64,000 nt of DNA, from contig NZ_JAHUTT010000004.1 in NCBI RefSeq assembly GCF_019209865.1, forward strand, positions 62,001-126,000. The letters are read 5' to 3'. How positions within the stretch are numbered: the first letter of the stretch is position 1; the number at the start of each line of letters is the position of its first letter. This document shows positions 56,118 through 64,000 of this stretch, piece after piece. The notes under the pieces were generated by a model. That model had not been told where the DNA came from, did not search any database, and was given only the letters and a program-made list of their open reading frames with translations. The stretch comes from Shewanella sp. NIFS-20-20. GTDB taxonomy: Bacteria; Pseudomonadota; Gammaproteobacteria; Enterobacterales; Shewanellaceae. A program made the translations under genes and the position numbers.

Positions 56118-56456
56118 TTAGCCGTAATGGGCACCGTTGTCATAGTAGTCGCTTGGGGTTAGGGTGGTGAAAATCACCGCCACATCTTGCTCTGGCTTAG
56201 CCATGGCATCGCGGACTAATTGGGTCACGCGCTTGGCAATGTCATTTTGCACTTCTTGGCCACGGTCAAAATAGAGCACTTCGACAAATGGGTAGGCCGG
56301 ACTCACTTGGCCATCCACAAAGAAGGTCGCCGGAATATGTTCTATGGTGAAATGAGCGCGAGGGCTATTCATTAGTTCGGCTAATGCATCAACCAGAGGA
56401 GTAGATAACGCCTGTACTTGCGCAGGTGTCATGGCGCGACAACGGAAATGCGGCAT
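56118..56456 (-). CDS. DUF1904 tautomerase-like protein
   Basis: A 112-residue protein of DUF1904, related to the 4-oxalocrotonate tautomerase / MIF fold. Starting at the ATG at 56456 gives 'MPHFRCRAMT', which places Pro directly after Met, as needed for the catalytic Pro1 of that superfamily; the longer frame would bury it. 'FVEVLYFDRGQEVQNDIAKRV' is the family core. The substrate is unknown. Confidence 0.8.
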   Translation of the reverse strand: MPHFRCRAMTPAQVQALSTPLVDALAELMNSPRAHFTIEHIPATFFVDGQVSPAYPFVEVLYFDRGQEVQNDIAKRVTQLVRDAMAKPEQDVAVIFTTLTPSDYYDNGAHYG

Positions 56457-56700
56457 GGGTATTCTCGTGTTCAGTGAATTTGCGCTCATTCTAATCTGCC
56501 GCTGTCATTGTGCCAACCTTTGTTGAAACGGGCCGCGCAAAATCATGACATCATGAAGTAAATGTCATCTTAAGCCAGTGCCGCGACGAGGAAATATTGG
56601 CTACACTCTTGCTTGACGTGAATCGGCAAACCCGCCGCGCAGGCCGCTAGCGCTGCGCATTGTTTAGCATGATGCCAGCATGGCTCTATGGAAATCTACG

Positions 56701-57465
56701 ATGAAAACAGGCGATAACTATCAAGGCTTAGCGTGGCGCTATATCGCCGTGATATGGGGGCTATTGTTGTTAATGCCTTTGGGTTTAATGTGGCAACAGA
56801 CGCAAATGTTCCCCTTGCTAGATTTAACCTCGAGCCTAGCGCAAGGCTTGTATTGGGTCACGTGGTCGGGAACCACTCCTTATGGCGTGGCCACCATATT
56901 ACTGGTGTTAGCCTATTGCGCGCGGCGGATGACGCGGCAAGTGTGGTTGTCGCTGTTGCTGGCCGTGACCTTGAGTCAGGGGGTCGGCTTGATGCTCAAT
57001 CAGCAGTTAAAGCTGCATTTTAAAGAGCACCGTCCCGACATCACTTGGCTGGCAGAGCGCCAAGCATTAGATGCCACATATTTTTATCAACAACCCCAAG
57101 CGCAGCGCCGTGTCATGATGGCCGAGGCCATTGCAACTCATCAACAGCAGCTGCCAATGTCCGCGAGAATCGCCCAACAGTGGCAGCAAGAAGTGGGTTA
57201 CTCGTTTCCCTCGGGCCATACTCAGTTTGCCGTGTCGTTTGCGCTGATCGCCAGCTTTTATCTGGTGGCTTCAGGGGCGGCGGTGCTGCCATTGATATTA
57301 AGTGCTTGGGCGTTATTAATGGGGCTTAGCCGCATGCTATTAGGCTTACATTGGCCGCAGGATGTACTGGGTTCAACCTTAGTGGGCGGCTTGCTGGCCG
57401 TCATCACGCTGTTAGTGGTGCGTTGGGCCGAGATGGCTTGGCGTGCCAATGTCAGTAAGCGCTAA
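56701..57465 (+). CDS. PAP2 family phosphatase (PgpB-like)
   Basis: A 254-residue membrane phosphatase with about six helices. The three PAP2 motifs are present: 'KLHFKEHRP' (KxxxxxxRP), 'PSGHTQF' (PSGH) and 'SRMLLGLHWPQD' (SRxxxxxHxxxD). It should remove phosphate from phosphatidylglycerol phosphate or undecaprenyl pyrophosphate at the periplasmic face, like E. coli PgpB. The ATG at 56701 has GGAAA about 8 bases upstream; an ATG at 56680 is the alternative. Confidence 0.88.
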   Translation: MKTGDNYQGLAWRYIAVIWGLLLLMPLGLMWQQTQMFPLLDLTSSLAQGLYWVTWSGTTPYGVATILLVLAYCARRMTRQVWLSLLLAVTLSQGVGLMLNQQLKLHFKEHRPDITWLAERQALDATYFYQQPQAQRRVMMAEAIATHQQQLPMSARIAQQWQQEVGYSFPSGHTQFAVSFALIASFYLVASGAAVLPLILSAWALLMGLSRMLLGLHWPQDVLGSTLVGGLLAVITLLVVRWAEMAWRANVSKR

Positions 57466-57583
57466 TGTAGGCTTAGGTTAAATAGTGACCAAGTGCGGAG
57501 GGTGAAGCAATTTTTAGTGTAAAAAAGCGATCCAGCTAAAAGTTCCCAAAAGATTAACTCAATACAATACCCGCATTAATTAA

Positions 57584-57598
57584 GAATAATTTTCATTA
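57584..57598. promoter_or_regulatory. Fur-like box before the heme-type receptor gene
   Basis: The 15 bases GAATAATTTTCATTA match the 7-1-7 Fur consensus TGATAAT-n-ATTATCA at 10 of 14 informative positions. They lie 23 bases before the receptor ATG, where repressor binding would block transcription. Control by iron is inferred from this and the family. Confidence 0.5.
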
Positions 57599-57620
57599 AC
57601 AATTTGCGGGTATCCTTCTC

Positions 57621-59885
57621 ATGAATAAGTTGCCGTTGAGCATCCTAGCCTTGGCTATCGCTCATACTTTAAGTTCGCAAGCTCATGCTGCCAATTCGAC
57701 GTCATCTAGCGATGGCGCTCATGAGGCGTCACCATCCCGTCAAGTGCAAGAAGTCATCGTGGTGTCAGGCTCGCGGATGGAGCAGCAAATTGAGCAAGTG
57801 GCCGGCTCCATCTTGGTTATCGATGAAAATGAAATCAATAACAACATGAGCAATGATTTTGGCAGCTTGTTCCGCAATCAGTCGGCGATTGCTGTTAAAG
57901 GTGGCGCCGGTAAATCAACCGCGGTCACCATTCGTGGTATCGGCGGCAACCGCGTGATGATGGTGAAAGATGGCGTGCGGGTCAATAACCAGTATGCCTC
58001 GCCATTAGGCCCAGGCGCTGAGGGTACCGGTCGTGGTTTAACCGAAGTGCAAAGCTTAAAGCAAGTTGAAGTCGTCAAAGCGGCAGCGTCCACCATGTAC
58101 GGCTCGGACGCGTTGGGCGGCGTGGTCGTCATGCGCACTAAAGATGCCTCTGATTACCTGTTAGGTGAAGACTACTATGTGGCCATCAATGCGGGTTACG
58201 CCGGCATTAACGATGAATACACGGCCGGTTTTACCAGCGCAGCCGCTTACGGTGACTTTGAAAATTTACTAAGTTATCAGCACCGTAAAGGCGAAGAACT
58301 GCCAAACTATTTTGACACTCAGCCAGACAGTGACCTAGTACAGGACAGTGTGCTGTTTAAGAGCAAATACCACTTTAATGATTACACCTCAGTCCAGTTA
58401 ACCTTGGATTATCTCGAGCAAACCCTAAAGCGCTGGGAATATGAGTTTGATAAGGCTGGCGCTCTCGATGAAGGCGTCGATACTGTGCGCGATACCGAGG
58501 TGATGAATGGCGCGCTGCAATTGGTGTCCCGCAAGCCAACGGCCATGCACGATACCCTGACAGTGACGGCCTACTTTGGTCAAACTGAGCAACTTGAACA
58601 CCGCGACATGTTCGACACCGGCACGAAATTCCGTCCAGTTGAATATAGCCTTGGTGAACAGCGTGATTATCACTTTGAAGATCAACGTATCGGCTTAAAT
58701 TCGACCTTTAGCAAGTATGTTGGCAGCGCCAATTATGGCCACCAGATCACTTATGGTCTCGATTATGAGTTTTCGACCATGAGCCGTCATCGCGCTGTTG
58801 AAAACGTGAGAACAGGTAAAGTCAGCAATCCATTTACCTTTGCCGACACAGATAGTCAACGTTTAGGGGTATTTGTTCAGGATGATGTCACCCTGCTAAA
58901 TGGGGATTTAAACCTGATTGCCGGTTTACGCTACGATTATTTCCGTAACACACCCGATCAGCAGCAAGCTGTAGAGGCTGGTAAAGATGCGGCCGACTTC
59001 CAGACCATGAGTGATAACTTCTGGTCGCCTAAGCTGGGCCTTGTCTATCAGTTGTCTGACGCTGTCAGCGTCTATGGTCAATATGCCTATGGCTACAAGA
59101 TGCCAACCCCAGATCAAAAGTGGGGCGAGCTTGAAGTGGATGCTGGCGGTATGACCAACGTCTTTATTGACGCCAACTACGATTTGGAATCTGAGCAGTC
59201 ACATACTTGGGAAATTGGCGTGCGTGGCAGTCATGTCGATACCAGCTATGAGCTAACCACCTTCTACACCTTGGCCAAAGACTTTATCGATTGGCAATAT
59301 TTGAGCTTCAAACCGGGAATGCCGATGGAGTTCAAATATCAATACTATAACCGCGATGAAGTGAACCTGTATGGCGCCGAAGCGCAAATTAACCATTGGC
59401 TCACTGATGAAGTGGAACTGTGGGGTAACATCTCTTATACCCATGGTACTGATGAGAATGGCCAACACCTTAACAGTGTCAGCCCGCTGAAAGGCAATGT
59501 AGGGGTTAACTGGTACCAAGATATCGCCGGTATGGAAGCTCAATTTGGAGGGGTAGTCCGTTTCGCCGATCACATGAATCGCACCTTCGATATCGATTTA
59601 GCTGAAACCGATATTTGTATGATGGGTATTTGTATTCCTAAAGAAAGCTTCAACGAAGTGTATAACACCTCAGGTTATGCGGTCGTTGATTTGACCTTTG
59701 GTTTGCGGATCAATCAAGCGTGGAACTTGCGTGCCGGTGTCTACAATATCTTCGACAAAGAGTATGTGGATTACGCGGATGTTGCCGGTCAGTCCGCCTT
59801 CCTGATGTCCTCCATGGGGGTGGATTATGAAGATTACACCCAGCCTGGCCGCTACCTGAATGTCAGTGTGAATTATCAGTTCTAA
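57621..59885 (+). CDS. TonB-dependent heme/hemoglobin receptor family protein
   Basis: A 754-residue outer-membrane receptor. A signal peptide (to about 'AHAANS') is followed by TonB box 'EVIVVSGSRMEQQIEQVAGS', a plug ('AVTIRGIGGNRVMMVKDGVRVNN', 'STMYGSDALGGVVVMRTKD') and a barrel ending 'NVSVNYQF'. The stretches 'YGYKMPTPDQKWGEL' and 'NYDLESEQSHTWEIGVRG' occupy the places of the FRAP and NPNL motifs of heme receptors such as HugA and HmuR. No heme ABC transporter genes adjoin it. A siderophore receptor is the alternative. Confidence 0.85.
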   Translation: MNKLPLSILALAIAHTLSSQAHAANSTSSSDGAHEASPSRQVQEVIVVSGSRMEQQIEQVAGSILVIDENEINNNMSNDFGSLFRNQSAIAVKGGAGKSTAVTIRGIGGNRVMMVKDGVRVNNQYASPLGPGAEGTGRGLTEVQSLKQVEVVKAAASTMYGSDALGGVVVMRTKDASDYLLGEDYYVAINAGYAGINDEYTAGFTSAAAYGDFENLLSYQHRKGEELPNYFDTQPDSDLVQDSVLFKSKYHFNDYTSVQLTLDYLEQTLKRWEYEFDKAGALDEGVDTVRDTEVMNGALQLVSRKPTAMHDTLTVTAYFGQTEQLEHRDMFDTGTKFRPVEYSLGEQRDYHFEDQRIGLNSTFSKYVGSANYGHQITYGLDYEFSTMSRHRAVENVRTGKVSNPFTFADTDSQRLGVFVQDDVTLLNGDLNLIAGLRYDYFRNTPDQQQAVEAGKDAADFQTMSDNFWSPKLGLVYQLSDAVSVYGQYAYGYKMPTPDQKWGELEVDAGGMTNVFIDANYDLESEQSHTWEIGVRGSHVDTSYELTTFYTLAKDFIDWQYLSFKPGMPMEFKYQYYNRDEVNLYGAEAQINHWLTDEVELWGNISYTHGTDENGQHLNSVSPLKGNVGVNWYQDIAGMEAQFGGVVRFADHMNRTFDIDLAETDICMMGICIPKESFNEVYNTSGYAVVDLTFGLRINQAWNLRAGVYNIFDKEYVDYADVAGQSAFLMSSMGVDYEDYTQPGRYLNVSVNYQF

Positions 59886-59912
59886 TGGCCGCCGTAACGG
59901 CCTGAACAACCA

Positions 59913-59945
59913 TAACTACGCCCGCAACTCGCGGGCGTAGTTATA
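59913..59945. terminator. Strong stem-loop between convergent receptor and DMT genes
   Basis: A perfect 14-bp stem, ATAACTACGCCCGC with GCGGGCGTAGTTAT, surrounds the loop AACTC. It is symmetric and overlaps the stop codon of the DMT gene by a few bases, so it can serve as a bidirectional terminator. Confidence 0.75.
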
Positions 59946-60858
59946 AGGGCGATGCGCGCCAGCGCTTGGTCAGTAGATGGCCAAATTGAAATAAGCCCAA
60001 ACCAATCACCACCAAGGCGGCGCCCATTACCAGCTGTTGGCTCAGGGGTTCGTGATTAAGCAGGCTGCCAAGCATTAATGCAAAAATTGGGGTGATCAGC
60101 GTGACTAAGGTCACTGTGCTCGCAGGTAAGTACTGCAAGATATAAAAATAAGCGATAAACCCCACCAAGGAGCCAAATATCCCCAAGTAAACAATGGCCC
60201 ACAAAGAGCGGTTATTGATATCAAGCACTGGCATGTTGGCATCAAATAGCCAGGCAGTTAGCATAAAAAATGGCATTGAAAACGCTAATGACCCCACGGT
60301 GGTGGCGAGAGGATGTATATTCACCGTAATGGTTTTAATCAGCACGCCACTTAAGCTAAACAGGCTCATCGCCGTTAGGATCAGGCCTACGCCAATCAGG
60401 CTACCGGCTTGGTTGGCAAAGTTGTCGAAACAGACCAGCCCGAGGCCTAGAAAGGCAATAAAAAAAGCCATGAGTTTTAATGGCCCAAAGCCTGCCTCTT
60501 TTAAGATCCATTGCGACAGTAATCCCGACATAAGTGGTGAAAGCCCAAAAATCAATGACATGGTGCCAGAGGGTAAATAGCGTGCGGCAAAGTAGCTCAG
60601 CAGCATGCCCCCCACAATGCCAATGGTGGAATAAGCATAAAGGCGCTGTGCTTGGCCATGCAACGGTAGTCGGATCCGCAGCACTAACAGTAACAATGCC
60701 CCCAATACTAGAGCAATAAGCATACGCAATAGCACCGCCATGGTTGGGTGCACGTGCTCACTGCTCCAGACAATACCAAGCGGGGTTGTTGACCAGACAA
60801 TGATGCCGATAACAAAGGCGAACGGAACGGTTTTGGGGAGACTCCCTGGGGCAGACAT
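59941..60858 (-). CDS. DMT superfamily EamA-type transporter
   Basis: A 305-residue membrane protein with ten helices in two EamA repeats. 'VIGIIVWSTTPLGIVWSSE' opens the first, and the second ends 'LVGFIAYFYILQYLPASTVTLVTLITPIFALMLGSLL' region, the classic EamA close. It is probably an exporter of metabolites or amino acids. The ATG at 60858 has AAGGA 6 bases upstream; the longer frame adds six residues without a site. Confidence 0.88.
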   Translation of the reverse strand: MSAPGSLPKTVPFAFVIGIIVWSTTPLGIVWSSEHVHPTMAVLLRMLIALVLGALLLLVLRIRLPLHGQAQRLYAYSTIGIVGGMLLSYFAARYLPSGTMSLIFGLSPLMSGLLSQWILKEAGFGPLKLMAFFIAFLGLGLVCFDNFANQAGSLIGVGLILTAMSLFSLSGVLIKTITVNIHPLATTVGSLAFSMPFFMLTAWLFDANMPVLDINNRSLWAIVYLGIFGSLVGFIAYFYILQYLPASTVTLVTLITPIFALMLGSLLNHEPLSQQLVMGAALVVIGLGLFQFGHLLTKRWRASPL

Positions 60859-60902
60859 GACAATCCTTGTAATCAATACAATACGAGGTAGTTAACAAGC
60901 AT

Positions 60903-60943
60903 AAAAAAGCTACCGCCCCAGTGCGATGACGCAGTGGGGCGGT
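60903..60943 (-). terminator. Intrinsic terminator after the NRAMP-like gene
   Basis: Read on the minus strand, ACCGCCCCA pairs with TGGGGCGGT (positions 60943-60935 and 60920-60912) and is followed by AGC and six T. It should end the NRAMP-like transcript before the DMT gene. Confidence 0.8.
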
Positions 60944-60994
60944 GTAATCATCTTTACTTGCTAGCGGATGCTTGTCAATGATGTGGTTGAATGT

Positions 60995-62227
60995 TTATCC
61001 AACAAATTGTTGCACAAAGCCAGAGACTGAATACAACGAGCCCAGAGCCATGATGGCAACGACCAAGTAGCCCAACAGGGTCAAATATTTGGGGTGTTGA
61101 TAATCGCCAATAATGTCTTTGCGGTTACTGGCCAGCAAAATTACCGCTAATACGATGGGCAGGATAAGGCTATTGATTAATCCGGCCAACATTAGCAGCA
61201 ATAGGGGTAAATCAACCGCCAGGGTTGCTACGGTGGTGAGTACGATAAAGCCCAAGCAATACTGGCGCTCGTGGCGGGCAATGGCAGGGATTAAGGTTTT
61301 AATTAATGAAATGGCCATATACGAATTGCCCACCACCGAAGTAATGGCGGCAACAAATAACACCAGCCCGAAAATGTGATAGCCCAGTTGACCCGCACCT
61401 TGTAAAAAAGCATCGGCAGCCGGATTGCGCATATCCAAGCTCACGCCCTTGACGATAACGCCCAAGACGGCCAAAAACAATAACACCCGAATCGTCACAG
61501 CAATGCCAATTCCCATCCATGCAGCTTGGCGGATAGCACCAATGGCGGCGCTGCCTTTGAAGCCTAAGTCCACCATGCGTTGTGCGCCGGTGTAGTAACC
61601 GCCGACAGCGCCACCGACGATGGTTAAGGTGGGTAAAAACAAGTGACTAAAATCGTTAGGGGAAACAGCAGCGATCATTGTCGGGACAATAGGGGCTTGC
61701 GTTGTTAGGGCAACATAGGCGATGAGCACTATCATCAGCATACCTAAATAGCGAGCCATTCTATCCATGTGCTTGGCGGCATGATGAGCGATAAACAGCA
61801 GGCAACCCAGCGCGCCCGTGATCAATGTGCCCCAAAATGTATCTATGCCAGTCAGCACCTGGATCCCCATGGCGGAACCACTGATATTACCAAAGTTAAA
61901 CGCCACCGCACCTAACGCCAGCAAACCACCAATGCCATAGCCAAGCCCCGGCGCGACACAATTGGCAATATCTTGAATACGTAAGCCCGACACGCCGACG
62001 ACTCGCCATAGGTTCATTACGATAATAAAGGTAAGCAATACTGATGCTAAGATTGGAAATGCCATCTCCATCTGATAGATACTGGTAAACACTGTGGTTT
62101 GCGTGAGAAATCCAGGGCCCACTGAGGTGGTTGCCATGAGGCACGCCAAACTGACTAAGGCGGTTTTTTGTGGTAATGCCGACAGTATGGGTCGTGGTTG
62201 AATTGGGCTTGTCGCGGAACTGTGCAT
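60995..62227 (-). CDS. NRAMP-related transporter lacking the canonical metal motifs
   Basis: A 410-residue protein with about eleven helices of the NRAMP/APC fold. The first helix has 'TSVGPGFLTQTTVF' where metal-importing NRAMPs have DPGN, and the sixth-helix region reads 'AVGGYYTGAQRMVDLGFKG' with no Met-Pro-His motif. Such divergent relatives include NRMT magnesium transporters and B. subtilis YcsG, which lies with oxoprolinase genes. The substrate here may therefore not be Mn2+ or Fe2+. A single gene with its own terminator. Confidence 0.8.
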   Translation of the reverse strand: MHSSATSPIQPRPILSALPQKTALVSLACLMATTSVGPGFLTQTTVFTSIYQMEMAFPILASVLLTFIIVMNLWRVVGVSGLRIQDIANCVAPGLGYGIGGLLALGAVAFNFGNISGSAMGIQVLTGIDTFWGTLITGALGCLLFIAHHAAKHMDRMARYLGMLMIVLIAYVALTTQAPIVPTMIAAVSPNDFSHLFLPTLTIVGGAVGGYYTGAQRMVDLGFKGSAAIGAIRQAAWMGIGIAVTIRVLLFLAVLGVIVKGVSLDMRNPAADAFLQGAGQLGYHIFGLVLFVAAITSVVGNSYMAISLIKTLIPAIARHERQYCLGFIVLTTVATLAVDLPLLLLMLAGLINSLILPIVLAVILLASNRKDIIGDYQHPKYLTLLGYLVVAIMALGSLYSVSGFVQQFVG

Positions 62228-62546
62228 CGGGGATCCTGAAATAAGTGTTTCTTCTTTTACAAAAACAGAAACACAACTGACAGGATCAGTTGTAGCATGG
62301 GAAAGTTGACTTGAATTTGGTTAAACAGCCAAAGAATAAGCGAAAAGTCATGGGCCGTCTAGCATTGCCATGATTTTGCGAACAGTTTCGTGAACGGTGG
62401 CGGCTTACGGGCAATGTTGTGAGCTCTGCGGTTATCGCCGGGGTGCTTGTGGTGATCTTGGCTATTATGTGCGTCAGTGATGTCACCACACTGCAAAAGT
62501 CATTGCTGCGGTTTCAGCAGCCGCCTTAAGCCTAAGAATTGTCGCT
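62228..62546. other. Intergenic stretch, possible coding remnant
   Basis: About 319 bases upstream of the NRAMP-like gene and downstream of the ABM gene on the same strand. On the plus strand, a frame from about 62416 (GTG) to 62529 would encode a 37-residue peptide with one hydrophobic helix, but it has no ATG or ribosome site. It could be a decayed gene end or chance. No repeat or RNA gene is evident. Confidence 0.35.
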
Positions 62547-62897
62547 TCAGCGAGGACCCAATGTTGTCGTAAATGGGGTCAATGGATGTTGATGATCTTG
62601 GCTTTGATAAACCTGTTCAACTTTGGCGATGATCACCTGATAGTTATCCAACCATTGTTGGTATTGGGCTTTCGCTTGGCGGTGGATGGGGTGATGCACC
62701 AGTTGCTCTAGACCGTCTCGTCCTTGCCAGTAATAAATATTGATCAAGCGATTTTGCTGGATATCTTCAACATGATCACAGCCTATGTAACCTGGGGTTT
62801 GGCTAGCGATCGCCACGATTCTGCTGTCTAAATCAAAGAAAGATTGATCATATTCTTTCTTACTGAAAATAAAGGTGGCACTGTAGATATCAGACAT
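62547..62897 (-). CDS. Antibiotic biosynthesis monooxygenase (ABM) domain protein
   Basis: A 116-residue ferredoxin-like dimeric ABM-type protein. 'YSATFIFSKKEYDQSFFDLDSRIVAIASQTPGYIGCDHVED' region and 'IYYWQGRDGLEQLVHHPIHRQAKAQYQQWLDNYQVIIAKVEQVY' region show the alternating fold with the conserved Trp and His. Activity is unknown; relatives are quinol oxygenases or heme degraders. The ATG at 62897 has AAGGAG upstream, the longer frame does not. Confidence 0.82.
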   Translation of the reverse strand: MSDIYSATFIFSKKEYDQSFFDLDSRIVAIASQTPGYIGCDHVEDIQQNRLINIYYWQGRDGLEQLVHHPIHRQAKAQYQQWLDNYQVIIAKVEQVYQSQDHQHPLTPFTTTLGPR

Positions 62898-63016
62898 AAA
62901 CTCTCCTTGGTATGCTTCAAGTGTAGTCAACCACCGATGAATTAAATCAGAAAAACAAATTAATGAATTGTTATATCAGGTGTATTTGATTAGCTAACCC
63001 ATAAAAGGTGGATGAA

Positions 63017-63913
63017 ATGAAACCATTGGCTGTGAGCATGGCCTGGATACTACTATTGCTTTGCTCCCCGCGGGCTAGCAGCAGTGTCACAGCGCTTCAA
63101 GAGAGTATCGAGGCGTGGCAGTCCACACTTCAGGGGCGGATTGGGGTTGCAATATTGCAGCCCAATAAAGCTTATTGGGGCTTTCAAGATCACCAGCGTT
63201 TTCCGATGGCCAGTACCTTTAAAATGTTGGCCTGTGCCAAACTGCTGCATGATAGTGAACAAGGCCGATTAGCTAGTGCGGCAAAGGTGTTGATTACCGC
63301 TGAGCAGCTTGTTCCCTATTCACCCGAGACTCAAGCTTTGGTGGGCACTTATATGAGCCCAGCGCAAGCCTGTGAGATCACGTTACGCAGCAGCGATAAT
63401 ACCGCGGCCAATATCGTGCTTGATGCGATTGGCGGCCCGGGGGCATTAACCGAGTTTTTAGTGACTATTGGAGATCCGGTGACTCGCCTCGACCGCCGAG
63501 AGCCTGAGGTCAATCAGGGACGCCCGCATGATCTGCGTGACACAACCACCGCACATGCAATGGTGAATACTTGGCAGCATTTATTACAAGATCAAATATT
63601 AACTGTGCAAGCTCAGCAGCAATTAACCGCGTGGTTGGCGGCAAATCAAGTCGCTCATGCCCTGTTGCGAGCGGCACTGCCCCAAGGCTGGCATATTGCT
63701 GATCGCAGCGGCGCTGGGGGCTATGGTGCAAGGGGAATTAACGCCATGATCTGGCAAACCGCTAAGGAACCCATTTTTATCAGTATTTATCTGCACCAGA
63801 CTGACGCCTCAATGGCGCAACGTAATCAAGCGATTGCCGCCATCGCGGCTGAGATATTTAATTACCTGCAACTCACAGAGCAAAACCAGACCTCTAAGCC
63901 GCGAGCCAGATGA
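63017..63913 (+). CDS. bla: Class A beta-lactamase, CARB/PSE-like
   Basis: A 298-residue secreted serine beta-lactamase with a signal peptide (about residues 1-22). Catalytic marks are S66-T-F-K69 (SxxK), S126-D-N128, the omega loop 'REPEVNQG' with E162 and N166, and 'ADRSGAGGYGARG' where R230-S-G replaces the usual KTG. RSG at that place marks the carbenicillinase group (PSE-4/CARB), which prefers penicillins. The ATG at 63017 has AAAGGTGG upstream; the frame could also open at a GTG at 63008. No integron or transposon genes are seen beside it. Confidence 0.93.
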   Translation: MKPLAVSMAWILLLLCSPRASSSVTALQESIEAWQSTLQGRIGVAILQPNKAYWGFQDHQRFPMASTFKMLACAKLLHDSEQGRLASAAKVLITAEQLVPYSPETQALVGTYMSPAQACEITLRSSDNTAANIVLDAIGGPGALTEFLVTIGDPVTRLDRREPEVNQGRPHDLRDTTTAHAMVNTWQHLLQDQILTVQAQQQLTAWLAANQVAHALLRAALPQGWHIADRSGAGGYGARGINAMIWQTAKEPIFISIYLHQTDASMAQRNQAIAAIAAEIFNYLQLTEQNQTSKPRAR

Positions 63914-63983
63914 GTATCGCGGCGAGCGAAACGATGAACGTTATGAACACCAGTTCTTTCCAAATCGCTGTTATATAGCGCAT
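63894..63983 (-). CDS. Putative 29-residue single-helix membrane peptide
   Basis: A short frame converging on the beta-lactamase gene and overlapping its end by 20 bases. It reads 'MRYITAIWKELVFITFIV' then 'SLAAILIWLAA': a short basic and amphipathic start followed by one membrane helix. GGAG lies 4 bases before the ATG. The clean hydrophobic profile and ribosome site argue for a real small protein, but there is no family evidence, and the flank lies outside the window. Confidence 0.4.
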   Translation of the reverse strand: MRYITAIWKELVFITFIVSLAAILIWLAA

Positions 63984-64000
63984 TTATCTCCATTCCCACA

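Noticed and set aside
57453-57466. AGTAAGCGCTAATG at the end of the PAP2 gene resembles the laminarin operator
   Set aside because: Only a partial match, it lies in a coding end, and no sugar gene adjoins it.

Overview
The window looks like a chromosomal stretch of a marine, mid-GC gammaproteobacterium of the Shewanella type. The evidence is the set of small families typical of Shewanella and Vibrio (DUF2960, DUF2913, DUF3634, DUF1904), the ybgA/merR/phrB photolyase cluster, a laminarin (algal beta-1,3-glucan) locus and close relatives of E. coli lptG, rihA and potFGHI. No rRNA, convincing tRNA, insertion sequence, phage gene or CRISPR array is visible. Species identity is inference.

Layout. 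1-17 kb is core and housekeeping: the 3' end of lptG; a minus-strand run GNAT / DUF486 / DUF2960 / RDD; an M32 carboxypeptidase; DUF2913; an RhlE-like DEAD helicase; a TSUP permease; rihA; a cupin and a PilZ protein; two divergent M24 peptidases; a membrane-anchored FKBP; DUF1294 / DUF418 / hotdog proteins; and a DUF368 (PopT-type) permease. A MOT1-like molybdate/sulfate permease at 17-18 kb is divergent from the next block.

18.5-27.9 kb is a tightly coupled eleven-gene plus-strand operon: TudS-like/DUF1722 fusion, MerR regulator, photolyase, NTF2-like, SDR, flavin amine-oxidase-like enzyme, DUF1365, cyclopropane-fatty-acid-synthase-like methyltransferase, DUF2878, chalcone-isomerase-like and a DUF3833 lipoprotein. 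Its promoter carries TnTACA half-sites and a long inverted repeat that suit its own MerR regulator. It reads as a light or singlet-oxygen response that repairs DNA and remodels membrane lipids; several members have no known function.

28-38 kb holds a polyamine ABC importer (potFGHI), a soluble chemoreceptor with three PAS repeats and a very short signalling tip, a DUF2955/HlyD efflux pair and a dicarboxylate/amino-acid symporter.

38.4-54.4 kb is a laminarin utilisation locus. A lipoprotein GH16 enzyme with three C-terminal 'WDCCGG' repeats and a TonB-dependent receptor come first. A minus-strand operon GH1 / GPH permease / LacI regulator faces a plus-strand operon FucP-like permease / GH3 / second GH16, followed by a ROK sugar kinase. 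Near-identical LacI-type operators (core AAGCGCTT) sit before the first GH16 gene and between the divergent operons. The inferred flow is outer-surface cleavage, TonB-dependent uptake, periplasmic and cytoplasmic glucosidases, permeases and kinase.

54.5-64 kb is mixed accessory content: an FMN reductase divergent from a LysR regulator, a DUF1904 tautomerase-like protein, a PAP2 phosphatase, a heme-type TonB receptor with a Fur-like box, a DMT exporter, a non-canonical NRAMP relative, an ABM-domain protein, a CARB/PSE-like class A beta-lactamase and a possible 29-residue membrane peptide at the right edge.
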